The notes below the pieces were generated by a model. It searched no databases. It worked only from the letters and a program-made list of their open reading frames with translations, and had not been told where the DNA came from. A stretch of DNA of 6,495 nucleotides from an uncultured bacterium (GTDB lineage: Bacteria; Bacillota; Clostridia; Lachnospirales; Lachnospiraceae), in contig CALFUE010000069.1 of NCBI GenBank assembly GCA_937916345.1, forward strand, positions 1-6,495. Reading direction: 5' to 3'. The position numbers were made by a program, and so were the translations under genes. Below, piece after piece: positions 6,003 to 6,495 of the stretch (the stretch's first letter is position 1; each line of letters begins with the position of its first letter).

Positions 6003-6495
6003 TCACATTTCCAAAAAATTCCTGATAGCTCCTCTTCGCTCCTCAAAATGCCTGACACCCATATTGTAGAGCTCCCACTCCAGCTCCGAATCCTTTGCGT
6101 AAGTGCTCATCGGCGGCGGGTTAATAGGTGCCGCTACAAACGCCTTTCCCTGTGCCTCCATCTTTTTCACATAGCGCAGGCGCTCCGAAACCATGATATG
6201 CCGCTCATTCAGCCTCTCTATCACCTTCGGGTACTTCGAACAGGTCACGGTGTACAGGCTCTTGTGCTTCTCCGGCTGAGGCACATACCCCCGCTCCTTT
6301 GAGAGGATCACCAGCACCTTGTCACAGCCGTCCTTGTAAGCATGCCTCAAGGGTATATTGTCCGAGATGCCTCCGTCGTAATAATACTTTCCATCAATCT
6401 CCACAGCCTTGCAGAAACCCGGGATCGCAGCGGTCGCCATAATGTGTCTGTAGTCATTGTGCCTCAGATCCTTCTTATAGAAATAGACCGGCTTT
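6003..6495 (-). CDS. Patatin-like phospholipase, C-terminal part (5' end outside the window)
   Basis: The open frame runs without a stop to the right edge, so only about the last 163 residues are present. The readable start is KPVYFYKKDLRH, leading into TAAIPGFCKAVEIDGKYYYDGG. The DGG (codons at 6369-6377) supplies the catalytic aspartate of the patatin Ser-Asp dyad, followed by ISDNIPLRHA. The nucleophile GxSxG and the oxyanion glycine motif would be upstream, outside the window, so activity cannot be confirmed here. After the catalytic core comes a C-terminal region of about 90 residues (SKERGYVPQPEK to the end, rich in charged residues), as in bacterial YjjU-like patatins. Such enzymes are lipid acyl hydrolases. 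It ends in TGA at 6003-6005, directly against the thioesterase gene. Confidence 0.88.
   Translation of the reverse strand, partial: KPVYFYKKDLRHNDYRHIMATAAIPGFCKAVEIDGKYYYDGGISDNIPLRHAYKDGCDKVLVILSKERGYVPQPEKHKSLYTVTCSKYPKVIERLNERHIMVSERLRYVKKMEAQGKAFVAAPINPPPMSTYAKDSELEWELYNMGVRHFEERRGAIRNFLEM

Noticed and set aside
1..6495. Mobile element, CRISPR array, tRNA or novel defence system
   Set aside because: No transposase, spaced direct repeats, cloverleaf or unassigned gene was seen. Nearly all sequence is accounted for by seven conserved genes and their control sites.

Overview
The window is a compact stretch of chromosome from a low-to-mid GC Gram-positive anaerobe-like bacterium, most likely a clostridial Firmicute. 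This rests on three things: a complete HrcA/CIRCE heat-shock module in the order hrcA-grpE-dnaK-dnaJ, a DnaK that lacks the roughly 25-residue segment near residue 80 found in Gram-negative DnaK, and canonical sigma-A promoters with strong purine-rich Shine-Dalgarno sites. The family-level assignment (Lachnospiraceae-like) is only an inference. Every recognised gene is on the minus strand, so transcription runs from high to low coordinates.

From right to left (the direction of transcription): the C-terminal part of a patatin-like phospholipase (6003-6495, cut by the window edge) is followed by a small hotdog thioesterase of the fluoroacetyl-CoA thioesterase (FlK) type (5608-5994). An inverted repeat (5560-5591) looks like their terminator. 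The same bases hold the -35 and -10 boxes of the heat-shock operon promoter, followed by a perfect CIRCE operator (5514-5540). Then come hrcA (4457-5491), grpE (3816-4454), dnaK (1816-3699) and dnaJ (639-1814). hrcA/grpE and dnaK/dnaJ are packed with 1-2 nt gaps. grpE and dnaK are separated by 116 nt that may hold a weak internal promoter. After dnaJ a textbook promoter (TTGACA, 17 nt, TATAAT at 584-612) drives greA (4-489), complete just inside the left edge.

How the genes work together: HrcA represses the operon through CIRCE, and by family knowledge its activity depends on the GroE chaperonin. DnaK, DnaJ and GrpE form the Hsp70 cycle (ATPase, J-domain co-chaperone and nucleotide exchange factor). 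GreA rescues backtracked RNA polymerase and has its own strong promoter, so it is probably expressed independently. The patatin and thioesterase genes form a separate two-gene (or longer) acyl-hydrolase unit. I found no mobile element, CRISPR array, tRNA or rRNA, and no clearly new multi-gene system. The most notable local structure is the overlap of an upstream terminator with the hrcA promoter.
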